A stretch of DNA of 60,109 bases from Bacilli bacterium (GTDB lineage Bacteria; Bacillota_I; Bacilli_A; RFN20; CAG-288), in the NCBI GenBank assembly GCA_900770925.1, contig CAAGLY010000004.1:1-60109 (forward strand), read 5' to 3'. A program made the position numbers and the translations under genes. The notes under the pieces were generated by a model. The model was not told the origin of the DNA, searched no databases, and saw only the letters and a program-made list of their open reading frames with translations. This document shows, piece after piece, positions 8,282 to 17,012 of this stretch; within the stretch, counting starts at the first letter, position 1; each line of letters starts with the position of its first letter.

Positions 8282-9113
8282 AGGAAAAAACGAAAAGAAG
8301 GTTTTCGAACTCTGTTTCAATCATGTCCTTGATGTTCTAGGTAAGAACGACAAGGATTATGAAATCTCCCTCTCGCTGGTCAGTGAAGAGGAGAGGCATA
8401 AACTGAATCTGAAATACCGGGAACAGGACCGGCCTACTGATGTTCTCACTTTTGCCTACCGGGAAGCAGACTTTGTGGCCGATGAACCGATTGTCGATCT
8501 TGGCTCTATCATCCTCTGCCCTCAGGTCGGAAAGAAACAGGCTAAAGTCTACGGGCATCCTTATGAACGGGAAATGGCTTTCCTTTTTATCCACGGACTC
8601 CTTCATGCCTTTGGCTATGATCATCATGGACCGCAGGAAGAGGCGGAAAAGAGGTTTGCTCTTCAGAACCAGATTCTGAATACTCTGCCTTATGATTTCT
8701 ACACCAATTTTTCCAAAGTCAAGAAGCTGATTCTTCAGGCACAGGAAAAGTCCTATTCTCCCTATTCGAAATTCCGTGTCGGTGCCGCTGTCCTGACTAA
8801 AGACGGCAAATACCACATCGGCTTCAATATTGAGAATTCTGCTACGCCTCTTGGAATCTGCGCAGAACGCTGTGCCTTATTCCGGACCTATGCGGAAGGG
8901 TATACCAAAGACGATATTGTTTCTTTAAGCCTGATTACCGATGCTAAGGAAATCGGATCACCCTGTGGCGGATGCCGTCAGGTCAGGTCGGAATTAAGGA
9001 ATCCGTATTGCCCAGTCTATATCTATAATAAGGATGAGAGCAAAGTCCTGAAGACTACCGTCCAGGAGCTGCTTCCCTATTCGTTCGGAAATGAGGAGTA
9101 TTTCAATCGATGA
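8235..9113 (+). CDS. ybeY: YbeY endoribonuclease - cytidine deaminase fusion
   Basis: One open frame of 292 residues carries two enzymes normally made from separate neighbouring genes. Residues 1-155 are YbeY (rRNA maturation metalloenzyme): RPTDVLTF, then the metal site HGLLHAFGYDH, then EKMFALQ with M as AGG. Residues 160-292 are cytidine deaminase: SYSPYSKFRVGAA, CAE and PCGGC zinc and catalytic motifs, CRQVMSEL with M as AGG. Start chosen 8 bases after GGAGGA; an upstream in-frame ATG lacks this spacing. No stop or frame change separates the halves. It overlaps era by ATGA. Confidence 0.9.
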   Translation: MERKRIRDYLNKTGIKGKNEKKVFELCFNHVLDVLGKNDKDYEISLSLVSEEERHKLNLKYREQDRPTDVLTFAYREADFVADEPIVDLGSIILCPQVGKKQAKVYGHPYEREMAFLFIHGLLHAFGYDHHGPQEEAEKRFALQNQILNTLPYDFYTNFSKVKKLILQAQEKSYSPYSKFRVGAAVLTKDGKYHIGFNIENSATPLGICAERCALFRTYAEGYTKDDIVSLSLITDAKEIGSPCGGCRQVRSELRNPYCPVYIYNKDESKVLKTTVQELLPYSFGNEEYFNR

Positions 9114-9979
9114 AAAGCGGATTTGCCTGTATCTATGGCCGTGCAAATGCCGGTAAGTCGACCATCATCAATAAAAGGCTAGGATTTAAGTTCCTTCCTG
9201 TTTCTTCTAAACCGCAGACTACGCGTGATATTGTTCACGCTATTTATAACGATGATGATTATCAGATTGTCTTTGTTGATACTCCAGGTGTTTTCCGTCC
9301 GCATGGGAAATTAGGAAGCATCCTTCTCCGCGATGCAGAGAATGCCAAAGAAGGAGTGGATGTCATCGTCTATGTCGTAGATGCGAATGAGATTCCGGAT
9401 TTCTCTTTGGCAAACCAGTTAGCCAAACAGGATATTCCGGTTATTCTTGCCTTTAATAAGATCGACTTAGTCCGGGTGAATATCGGACATGAACGTCTTA
9501 ACCGCTATCTGCAGATTCTTCCGAAAGCCCTCCCGATCGAAATTTCGGCGAAAGAAGGATTCGGAATCGATACTCTGCTTGAAGAAATCAAGAAACATAG
9601 GCCCGAAGGAGATCCAATCTTCCCAACGGATATTGTTTCTGACCGCCCGAAAGAATATGTCATCAGCGAGAGGATCCGTGAAAAATGCAGGCGCCTATTG
9701 GAAAAGGAAGTCCCGCATTCTATCGCAATCGATGTGAAGCATGTCGATAGGGACTCTGATCCTAGGGAAGTCTATGGCGACATTATCGTAGAGAAGGAAA
9801 GCGAAAAGGCGATTGTCATCGGAAAGAACGGCAAGAGGATCAGTCAGATTTCCAAGTTCTCCGAAGATGCTATCGGCACATATTTCGGTAAACCTTGTTA
9901 TGTTTCCCTTCAGGTAAAATGTGTTCCGGACTGGCGTAACTCGGATAAATATCTGAAGAAATTCGGCTACGAAGAATAA
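9110..9979 (+). CDS. era: GTPase Era
   Basis: Ribosome-assembly GTPase acting on 16S rRNA and the small subunit. The 289 residues have G1 GRANAGKST (family GxPNxGKS), G2 PQTTR, G3 DTPG and G4 NKID, then a KH domain with VIGKNGKMI (M is AGG at the family Met) and the C-terminal WRN region. It starts inside the ybeY-cdd stop codon and its last base overlaps recO, the standard ybeY-cdd-era-recO order. Confidence 0.95.
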   Translation: MKSGFACIYGRANAGKSTIINKRLGFKFLPVSSKPQTTRDIVHAIYNDDDYQIVFVDTPGVFRPHGKLGSILLRDAENAKEGVDVIVYVVDANEIPDFSLANQLAKQDIPVILAFNKIDLVRVNIGHERLNRYLQILPKALPIEISAKEGFGIDTLLEEIKKHRPEGDPIFPTDIVSDRPKEYVISERIREKCRRLLEKEVPHSIAIDVKHVDRDSDPREVYGDIIVEKESEKAIVIGKNGKRISQISKFSEDAIGTYFGKPCYVSLQVKCVPDWRNSDKYLKKFGYEE

Positions 9980-10725
9980 TGAGGAAATACCCGAGGAAGG
10001 AGACGGATGCTTTAGTCCTGGCTGCCAATCCCTATGGGGAGAATTCGGCTAGGATTACTTTAGCAGGCTCTTCCGGTGTGTTTTCCTTAAGGGCAAACCG
10101 GGTCTATAAGCCAAATAGTCCGCTCCGTCCTTTACTTATGGTCGGCTCAAGGGTTTCGGTTTCCTACAAAGAGGTCTCTGACGATTTGAAGGTCGCTTCC
10201 TCATTGCATGTCCTTGAAGACTCTTCCTCTTTATGGACTGAGCGGAAATCGATTTCTCTTCTTAGGTTCCTTTCAGAACTTTCCAGGCGCCTATACCACT
10301 ATGGAGATAGCTTTCCGGTCAATGAGGTCAGAAAGGTTTTTTCTTCTTTAGAGAACGGAAGCGATATTCTATCTGGATGTCTATTGATTCTCGGTGCCAG
10401 GTTTAAATCCTTGGGACTGAAGAGGAACACATCGGAATGCGTATCCTGCCAGAAGAAGGAGGATATTCAGACCTACTCATTCCAGGAGGGCGGTTTTCTC
10501 TGTAAAGACTGTGCAAAGGAACTCGGAATAGATAAAGTCCCAGAAAGGGACCTTTATGTCCTGAAATTCTGTTTTCTTCCTCTGAATGATAAGCTTCTAG
10601 CCAAAAAGGTGCCTTTTGCTAGCGGAATCCGCATACTGAACAAAAGGGTTCAATATATCAGGGACTATTTTGACTTAAAGCCCCTTCAGACATTAGGGCT
10701 TTTCCAATCCTCTTTAGAGGATTGA
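9979..10725 (+). CDS. recO: DNA repair protein RecO
   Basis: Recombination mediator that helps load RecA. At 248 residues it has an N-terminal OB-fold with the typical 'ETDALVLAANPYGEN' opening, a helical middle and a C-terminal four-cysteine zinc motif (CVSC about 154-157, CKDC about 174-177). Its start overlaps the era stop by one base (TAATG). Position between era and glyS matches Firmicutes synteny. Confidence 0.9.
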   Translation: MRKYPRKETDALVLAANPYGENSARITLAGSSGVFSLRANRVYKPNSPLRPLLMVGSRVSVSYKEVSDDLKVASSLHVLEDSSSLWTERKSISLLRFLSELSRRLYHYGDSFPVNEVRKVFSSLENGSDILSGCLLILGARFKSLGLKRNTSECVSCQKKEDIQTYSFQEGGFLCKDCAKELGIDKVPERDLYVLKFCFLPLNDKLLAKKVPFASGIRILNKRVQYIRDYFDLKPLQTLGLFQSSLED

Positions 10726-10728
10726 TTA

Positions 10729-10737
10729 TGCTATACT
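10729..10737 (+). promoter_or_regulatory. Extended -10 promoter for glyS-dnaG-rpoD region
   Basis: TGCTATACT is an extended -10 just after the recO stop. A Shine-Dalgarno-like AGAGG lies between it and the glyS ATG, giving a leader of about 25 bases. Confidence 0.55.
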
Positions 10738-10769
10738 AAAAAAGTTATAGAAAAGAGGTAATTATCTAT

Positions 10770-12161
10770 ATGGCCGAAAAAACATTTGAAGAAGTTCAGA
10801 CCCATCTCATTACGAGCGGTTTTGTCTATCCAGGAAGCGAAATCTATGGCGGTCTCTCTAATTCCTGGGACTATGGTCCGCTCGGAACTCTCTTAAAGAA
10901 CCATCTGAAGGATCTCTGGCTTAAGCATTTCGTCCGTGGAATCGAATACAATGTCCAGATTGATCCGGCCATTATCAGGAATCCGAAGGTCTGGGAGGCA
11001 ACCGGCCATGTCGCCAACTTCCATGATCCTTTGGTTGACTGCAAATACTGCCACGCCCGCTATCGTGCAGATCAGATCATTCATGAACAGAAACCGGAGC
11101 TTGATGTCGATGGCAGGACTCAGGCCCAGCTCAATGACATCAGGCAGTCGGGCGAAATCAAATGCCCGAGCTGCGGAAAGACGGAATTCACTCCTATCCG
11201 CCAGTTCCAGATGAGGTTCAAGACTTTCATCGGTGTCACGGAAGACAAGCAGAGCGAAGTCTACCTCCGTCCGGAAACTGCACAGGGTATCTTCGTTAAC
11301 TTCAAGAACGTTAGGCGTACAACCCGTCGTAAGCTTCCTATCGGTATCTGCGATATCGGCAAATCCTTCCGTAATGAAATCACTCCCGGTAACTTCACTT
11401 TCCGTACCCGTGAATTTGAGCAGATGGAGATTGAGTTCTTCTTTAAACCGGGTGAAGACGAGAAATGGTTTGACTTCTACAAGGAGAACTGCAAAGCCTT
11501 TGTCGAGAAGCTCGGCTTACAGGATGAAAAGGTCCGCTTCCGCGATCATGAACCGGAAGAATTAGCTTTCTATTCCAAAGCAACGACGGATATTGAATAC
11601 AACTTCCCGACTCTTGGCTGGGGTGAGCTTATGGGCATCGCCTGTCGTGGCGACTACGATTTAGGACGTCACAGGAAAGCCTCAACTCAGGATCTCACTT
11701 ACCTTGATCCGGAAACGAACACACGGTATATTCCGCATGTTGTCGAGCCTTCTTTCGGTCTTGACCGCTTAAGGCTTGCTTTATTAAGGGATTCTTATGA
11801 GGTAGAAGAGCTTGACGGAGGAAAAGACAGCCGTATTGTCAGGCATCTCGCCCGTAATCTTGCTCCATACACTGTCGCAGTCAGGCCGCTTAGCAATAAG
11901 CTCGTTGCCCCGGCAAAAGAGCTCTTCGATTCACTCCGCTATGACTTCGATTCCATCTTCGATACCACCGGCTCCATCGGCAAACGTTATCGCCGTGAAG
12001 ATGCTATCGGTACTCCTCTCTGCATCACTTTCGACTTCGATTCTATCAACGATCATTCGGTCACGGTCCGTGAACGTGATTCGAGGAAACAGGAACGTGT
12101 TTCCATCGATTCCTTAAAACAGTACATCCGCAATTTCTTAGATCAGGAAAACGTCAAGTAG
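10770..12161 (+). CDS. glyS: Glycyl-tRNA synthetase (single-chain, alpha2 type)
   Basis: Class II synthetase of 463 residues that charges tRNA-Gly. Motif 2 reads GKSFRNEITPGNFTFRTREF and motif 3 is SFGLDRL. LRPETAQGIFVNF and the zinc-type cysteine pairs (CKYC and CPSC near residues 93 and 134) are visible. In the family's FNLMFKTF stretch the codons are ATG-AGG-TTC, AGG standing at the conserved Met. Three bases separate it from dnaG, so it likely heads a macromolecular-synthesis operon (glyS-dnaG-rpoD). Confidence 0.97.
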   Translation: MAEKTFEEVQTHLITSGFVYPGSEIYGGLSNSWDYGPLGTLLKNHLKDLWLKHFVRGIEYNVQIDPAIIRNPKVWEATGHVANFHDPLVDCKYCHARYRADQIIHEQKPELDVDGRTQAQLNDIRQSGEIKCPSCGKTEFTPIRQFQMRFKTFIGVTEDKQSEVYLRPETAQGIFVNFKNVRRTTRRKLPIGICDIGKSFRNEITPGNFTFRTREFEQMEIEFFFKPGEDEKWFDFYKENCKAFVEKLGLQDEKVRFRDHEPEELAFYSKATTDIEYNFPTLGWGELMGIACRGDYDLGRHRKASTQDLTYLDPETNTRYIPHVVEPSFGLDRLRLALLRDSYEVEELDGGKDSRIVRHLARNLAPYTVAVRPLSNKLVAPAKELFDSLRYDFDSIFDTTGSIGKRYRREDAIGTPLCITFDFDSINDHSVTVRERDSRKQERVSIDSLKQYIRNFLDQENVK

Positions 12162-12164
12162 TCT

Positions 12165-14207
12165 ATGGCAGATTATTCCGGTACGAATGTCTTTCAGGAT
12201 ATCGCCAATAAGGCTGATATCCTGAAGGTCGTCAGCTATTACATCCCCGTTGTCCAGAAAGGCAGCAAGTATAAAGCCTGCTGTCCTTTTCATAATGACC
12301 ATCATCCGTCAAGGGATGTCAATATCGTCCGGAACAGCTTTAAGTGCTGGGTCTGTGGGGAAGGCGGAGATGCGATTACTTTCGTGGAGAAATACGCTAA
12401 AGTCTCTAAGATTGAAGCGTTGAAGAAGGTCTGCGACATCTGCCAGATTCCTTATCCGGAAAGTATTGGCAATTACCGGCCGAAACCCGATATCCTGAAA
12501 CAGGACTACCCTAAGGAACTAGAAGCAAGGAACATTCTCTCCGAATTTTATTCGCTTGCTTTATCTTCTAATGAAGGTAAACCAGCAAGGGATTACCTTA
12601 AAAATATCCGGAAGATTCCAGATGATGTCATCAAACATTTCCGTTTAGGCTATGCTCCGAAGGATAATAAGCAGGCTATTAATGTCCTGAAGAAAAAAGG
12701 CATTGATGTCTCGACGAGGGAAAAAGCCGGAATTCTTTCAGCCGAGTCGATTGATAAAGACCGGTATTCGCAGAGAATCAGGTTCCCGATTTTAGATAAC
12801 GATGGACATATCGTTGCTTTTTCCGGACGCAGGTATCTTCCTGACCAGGCGGGAGGGAAGTACATTAATTCTCCGGAAACAGTTCTCTTTAAAAAGAGCA
12901 GTATCCTCTATCACTTCTATGAAGCAAAGGAGGAAGCAAAGAAAGCCGGCTACATCTATCTTGTCGAAGGATATAGGGATGCTATTGCTTTCGTCCGTGC
13001 CGGCATTAGGCCAGTTGCCGCCTTAATGGGTGTTGCCTTATCTAAGGAGCATATCGAGGAACTGAAGAAGCTAAGTGTCGAAGTCCGCCTCTGTCTGGAT
13101 GGCGATGAACCTGGGCAGATTGGTGAAGAGAGAATTGTTCCTTCTCTGTTTGAAGCAGGGATTCCTTTCCGCATTCTCCGGAAATTCAAGGATGCAAAGG
13201 ATGCCGACGAATTACTGACGAAATATGGTGCCGATGAACTGAAAGCGGAGGCAAAGAGAAGGTATGATCCCTTCCTTTTCCTTTTAGGACGGCAGCTTCA
13301 CGGCAGAAAAATGATCGAGGACAATCAGGAAATCACTTCGTTCCTGAATCAGAATGCTGTCTACTATAAATCTCTCAATGATGTTTCTAAGGCTAAGGCT
13401 ATCGAAGCGCTTTCCATTGTCACTTCACTGAAAGAAAGTGTTCTGGTTAAGATTCTGAATAATGAAATCAGTTCGATTGATAACAAACCGGTAGAAGGAA
13501 CCCGTAAGCAGTATAAGAAGCCTTATCAGCCTTACCAAAAATCCTGGCAGAAAAAGTCCGTTACTGTTCCATTTGAAAGGGAAAGGAATAGGGGAGACAA
13601 CTATAAACAGGCCGATGCTTTCGATATCGTCTATCAGCGTGCGTCAACTTATCCGCTTTTTGAAAAAATCGACCCTGAGCTATTAAAGAACGAGACCCAG
13701 ATTGTCAGGATGCTTGCAGTATCCCGTGAAGCGACAGCTAAACTTCAGGACAGCAGGATTAATCTTGATTTCCCTCCTTTCTTCGATTTAGCCAATAGGA
13801 TCGGGAACCTTTATAGGGATGATAGGAAAGCAAAATCTTTCAGTAAGGATCAGTTCAATACCTTATCTGAGCAGATTTCCTCTGCTCAGACTTCTTCCAA
13901 AGGAGAGAATAAAACGGGTGATGAGGATGACTTCGGATTCGGAGAAGATGAATTGTCCAGCCTGACACTCTCTCCCCAAGAACAGGAATTCCTGCTCTTT
14001 ACCCTTAAATACAGGGAACGGTTATCGCCTGAGCTTTATTCATCCAAGAGTTTCGATGAGGCAATCATTGTTCATGGACTGATTAAGGAAAAGCTTGATC
14101 TGCTAAAGAAAATTCAGATTGAAAAAGGCGGGAAGAAGGATGCTAAAGACAAACAGGAGCTCTTCCGGCTTGATTTGAAAATAAAGACACCTAATTGCAA
14201 AATCTAG
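12165..14207 (+). CDS. dnaG: DNA primase
   Basis: Makes RNA primers at the replication fork. The 680 residues hold the N-terminal zinc ribbon (CPFHNDHHPS, then CWVCGEGGD), the RNA polymerase core with FSGR-x-YLPDQAGGKYINSPET, and the TOPRIM site LVEGYMD with DGDEPG downstream. The M of EGYMD is AGG. The C-terminal helicase-binding region is long, charged and poorly conserved. It lies between glyS and rpoD as in Bacillus. Confidence 0.95.
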   Translation: MADYSGTNVFQDIANKADILKVVSYYIPVVQKGSKYKACCPFHNDHHPSRDVNIVRNSFKCWVCGEGGDAITFVEKYAKVSKIEALKKVCDICQIPYPESIGNYRPKPDILKQDYPKELEARNILSEFYSLALSSNEGKPARDYLKNIRKIPDDVIKHFRLGYAPKDNKQAINVLKKKGIDVSTREKAGILSAESIDKDRYSQRIRFPILDNDGHIVAFSGRRYLPDQAGGKYINSPETVLFKKSSILYHFYEAKEEAKKAGYIYLVEGYRDAIAFVRAGIRPVAALMGVALSKEHIEELKKLSVEVRLCLDGDEPGQIGEERIVPSLFEAGIPFRILRKFKDAKDADELLTKYGADELKAEAKRRYDPFLFLLGRQLHGRKMIEDNQEITSFLNQNAVYYKSLNDVSKAKAIEALSIVTSLKESVLVKILNNEISSIDNKPVEGTRKQYKKPYQPYQKSWQKKSVTVPFERERNRGDNYKQADAFDIVYQRASTYPLFEKIDPELLKNETQIVRMLAVSREATAKLQDSRINLDFPPFFDLANRIGNLYRDDRKAKSFSKDQFNTLSEQISSAQTSSKGENKTGDEDDFGFGEDELSSLTLSPQEQEFLLFTLKYRERLSPELYSSKSFDEAIIVHGLIKEKLDLLKKIQIEKGGKKDAKDKQELFRLDLKIKTPNCKI

Positions 14208-14341
14208 TCCGATTTGGTTTCTGAATTCTGTTTTCGTTCGGCTTTTCTTTTAATTTGCCCTTGAAAAAGGGAATTTTTAAAAGAAGAATCTATGTGCGTA
14301 TTTGTCGATTGTTGATAACTTATGGAAAAAAGGGGAAAAAC

Positions 14342-16345
14342 ATGGCAACAGCAAAAACTACAAAAAAGACGGCAAAGACTGTAAAGGAAACTGCTAAGAC
14401 AACAAATAAGAATTTTTCTGATGCGGAAAAAAAGGATACTGCTAAAAAGGCTGAAAAGACCCTTAGCGCTAAACCTGTCGCCAGAGCAAAAGATACCGGA
14501 AAGAAAAATAAAGTTTCTTCTAAACCGGCTAAAGATAGCATCAAGACTTCTAAGGAAGTAAAGAGCGGAAAGGCTGTTTCTGCAGAGAAATCTGTTCCTG
14601 CAAAGAAACAGGCATCTAAAACAGAAAAGGTTTCTTCAGCAAAGAAGGAAACAAAAGCTCCTGAAATTAAGTCGGCTAAAGCAAAGGCTTCTAAACAGAT
14701 TGCAGAAAAGAAGACGGATAGTATGGCTTCTAAAACGAAAACAGAAAAAGCAATTTCTCCTGAAACAAAGAAAGATACTAAATCTTTTCCTGCCACTTCC
14801 CATAAAAAGACATCTTCCAAAAAAGCGGTTAAGGAGCAGCCAGCTCAGGTAGAAGCTGTGCTGGAGAAGAAAGTCTCCTCTCCGGAAGCTGAGGCAAAAC
14901 CCACTGCAAAAAAAGCCAAGACTTCTAAGAAGCCTTCCAAAAAGGCAGAAGAGAAGAAACCGCAGGAATATGATTTAATCAAGCTTGAGGAACCGGAGCC
15001 AGTTTCTGATGAAGAAATCTCTAGTCTTGTCGAAGAGACAAAACGGAACAAAGGCTCGAAGAAGACCGTCAAGGATGCAGCCAAGTCAAATAAGGAACTT
15101 AGGGGCCTTGAAGATATTGAAAATGCTTTGATTGATGCCGGCAAGAAGAATAACAACATCATTCCGAATAAGCTTTTCGAGAAGCTGACAAAGAATCTCC
15201 AGTTTTCCGATGAAGAAATCAATAATCTTGTCGACAACTGCTTAGCTAAGGGCAGGATGCTCGAAACGGAAGACAGGGATACCGATGATGAATTCGGACA
15301 GGAAGAGGAACAGGAACCGACTAGGGACGATGTTGCCGGCAGGAAAGAATCTGAATCCGAGTATGATGATCTCGATGAAGAGAACCCGGGTGACGGAACC
15401 TATGATAGGGGCAATGATGAATTCGGCGGCTCGGAAGTCTCCGACGATGAGGATGTCCTCGATGAAGAGGAAGAGGAAGAAGAGGAAGAGGCTGTTGCTC
15501 AGTCTAGGAAGAACGCTGATCCTGTCCGCCAGTATCTCCATGCAATCGGCTTCTATCATGTCTTAAAGTCACAGGAAGAGGAAGTCGTTCTGGCTAAACG
15601 TGTCCTGGAAGGTGATCAGGATGCTAAGGATGAACTCATCGAGTGCAACCTTAAGCTTGTTGTGTCTATTGCAAAACACTATGTCAACCGTGGCAGGGAT
15701 TTCCTTGACCTGATCCAGGAAGGAAATCTTGGCTTAAGGAAGGCTGTCGATAAGTTCGATTATACCCGTGGCTTCAAGTTCTCTACCTATGCGACCTGGT
15801 GGATCCGTCAGGCTATCACCCGTGCATTAGCAGATCAGGCCCGAACTATCCGTATTCCTGTCCACAGGGTTGAAACAATTAATAAGATTACCCGTGCTTC
15901 CCGCAAGCTCCAGCAGAAATTAAGCCGTGAACCTACGGCAGAAGAAATCAGCGAGGAACTCGACGGAAGGTATACGCCGGAACGTATCCGTGAAATTCAG
16001 CAGATTTCCCTGGATCCGATTTCTCTTGAGAAACCGGTCGGCGAAGAAGAGGACAGCCATGTCGGCGACTTCATCGAAGATAAGGATAACCTTTCTCCGT
16101 ATGACTATGCCAACCAGGCTAGGGAAACCGAACGGATCAATGAAGTCCTTTCCCAGCTTACCGATCGTGAAGCAAGAGTCATCCGCCTTCGCTACGGATT
16201 AGAAGACGGTCGCAACCATACTTTGGAAGAAGTCGGTAAGGAATTCAATGTTACAAGAGAACGTATCCGTCAGATTGAAGCCAAAGCCTTAAAGAAGCTC
16301 CGCCATCCTTCCCGCAGCAAGCTGTTGAAGGATTTCCGTAAGTAG
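14342..16345 (+). CDS. rpoD: Primary sigma factor RpoD (SigA) with long Lys-rich N-terminal tail
   Basis: Housekeeping sigma factor, 667 residues from the chosen ATG; an in-frame start 29 codons earlier adds only unconserved sequence. Regions 2-4 are textbook: DLIQEGNLGLMKAVDKF, FKFSTYATWWIRQAITRA, IPVHMVETINK, DSHVGDFIEDKD and VTRERIRQIEAKALKKLRHPSR. The M of GLMKAV and of VHMVE are AGG, while every Arg in those motifs is CGN or AGA. The first 210 or so residues are a low-complexity Lys/Ala/Ser/Thr tail like histone H1. A region 1.1-like part and an acidic stretch with nine consecutive Glu precede the core. A weak hairpin (CCCTT/AAGGG) with T-run lies in the gap after dnaG. Confidence 0.96.
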   Translation: MATAKTTKKTAKTVKETAKTTNKNFSDAEKKDTAKKAEKTLSAKPVARAKDTGKKNKVSSKPAKDSIKTSKEVKSGKAVSAEKSVPAKKQASKTEKVSSAKKETKAPEIKSAKAKASKQIAEKKTDSMASKTKTEKAISPETKKDTKSFPATSHKKTSSKKAVKEQPAQVEAVLEKKVSSPEAEAKPTAKKAKTSKKPSKKAEEKKPQEYDLIKLEEPEPVSDEEISSLVEETKRNKGSKKTVKDAAKSNKELRGLEDIENALIDAGKKNNNIIPNKLFEKLTKNLQFSDEEINNLVDNCLAKGRMLETEDRDTDDEFGQEEEQEPTRDDVAGRKESESEYDDLDEENPGDGTYDRGNDEFGGSEVSDDEDVLDEEEEEEEEEAVAQSRKNADPVRQYLHAIGFYHVLKSQEEEVVLAKRVLEGDQDAKDELIECNLKLVVSIAKHYVNRGRDFLDLIQEGNLGLRKAVDKFDYTRGFKFSTYATWWIRQAITRALADQARTIRIPVHRVETINKITRASRKLQQKLSREPTAEEISEELDGRYTPERIREIQQISLDPISLEKPVGEEEDSHVGDFIEDKDNLSPYDYANQARETERINEVLSQLTDREARVIRLRYGLEDGRNHTLEEVGKEFNVTRERIRQIEAKALKKLRHPSRSKLLKDFRK

Positions 16346-16346
16346 G

Positions 16347-17012
16347 ATGAGGGTTTCTTCCCGGCTTAAAAAAGCGGCTGAGCTTGTTCCCAAAGGACTC
16401 ACTGTTAGGGATATAGGAGCCGATCATGGCTTTTTATCCTTAGAGTTAGCTGGAAAAGGGAATAAGGTCTATGCTGTCGAAAATAAGAAAGGGCCTTATC
16501 AGCGGTTAGCTGAAACTCTAAAGAGGGATAAAACAGGAAAAACTTTCCCTCTGTTTCAGGATGGCATCTCTTTCCTGCCGGAAGATGTTCAGGGACTTAT
16601 CCTTCTTGGAAGGGGTGGTAACACCATCGCTTCTATTCTGAAGGAGAAGGAAGCCGAGCTGAAAAAGAGGAAGTTTATCCTGATTGAACCGCAATCGGAT
16701 TTCCGTATTCCTATTTTCTATCTTCTCCGTCTTGGGCTGGTTAATGATGATGGATGCTACGTTTTTGAAAAACGGTACTACCCTCTGCTCCGCTTTGTTC
16801 CGGGAGAAAAGAAAGAATACTCTTCCGATGAATTAGAATACGGTCCCTATCCTATAAGAAATAAGGACCAGGTTCTGCTTAAACATATCGAGGGGAAAAT
16901 CCATCTTCTAGAGCATGTTCAGAAAGAAAAGAAAGTCGATTGCTCTGATAAGATAAGCGAGCTAGAAAAGGTGAAGAGGAAATTAAGGAGGAAGGATCAT
17001 GGCGAAAGATAA
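16347..17012 (+). CDS. trmK: tRNA (adenine-22-N1)-methyltransferase TrmK
   Basis: SAM-dependent Rossmann methyltransferase for position 22 of tRNA. The 221 residues carry RDIGADHGFL (SAM motif I), AVENKKGP and the family motif GMGG, here encoded G-AGG-G-G, followed by LIEPQ. It begins one base after the rpoD stop and its end overlaps the next sigma gene by 14 bases, so it is translationally coupled to both. The C-terminal coiled-coil tail is short and basic. Confidence 0.9.
   Translation: MRVSSRLKKAAELVPKGLTVRDIGADHGFLSLELAGKGNKVYAVENKKGPYQRLAETLKRDKTGKTFPLFQDGISFLPEDVQGLILLGRGGNTIASILKEKEAELKKRKFILIEPQSDFRIPIFYLLRLGLVNDDGCYVFEKRYYPLLRFVPGEKKEYSSDELEYGPYPIRNKDQVLLKHIEGKIHLLEHVQKEKKVDCSDKISELEKVKRKLRRKDHGER

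Noticed and set aside
5974..9113. UGA read as Trp, as in Mycoplasma
   Set aside because: UGA ends dnaB, ybeY-cdd, nusB and others exactly where families end, and overlapping ATGA junctions need UGA as stop. Trp is encoded by TGG.
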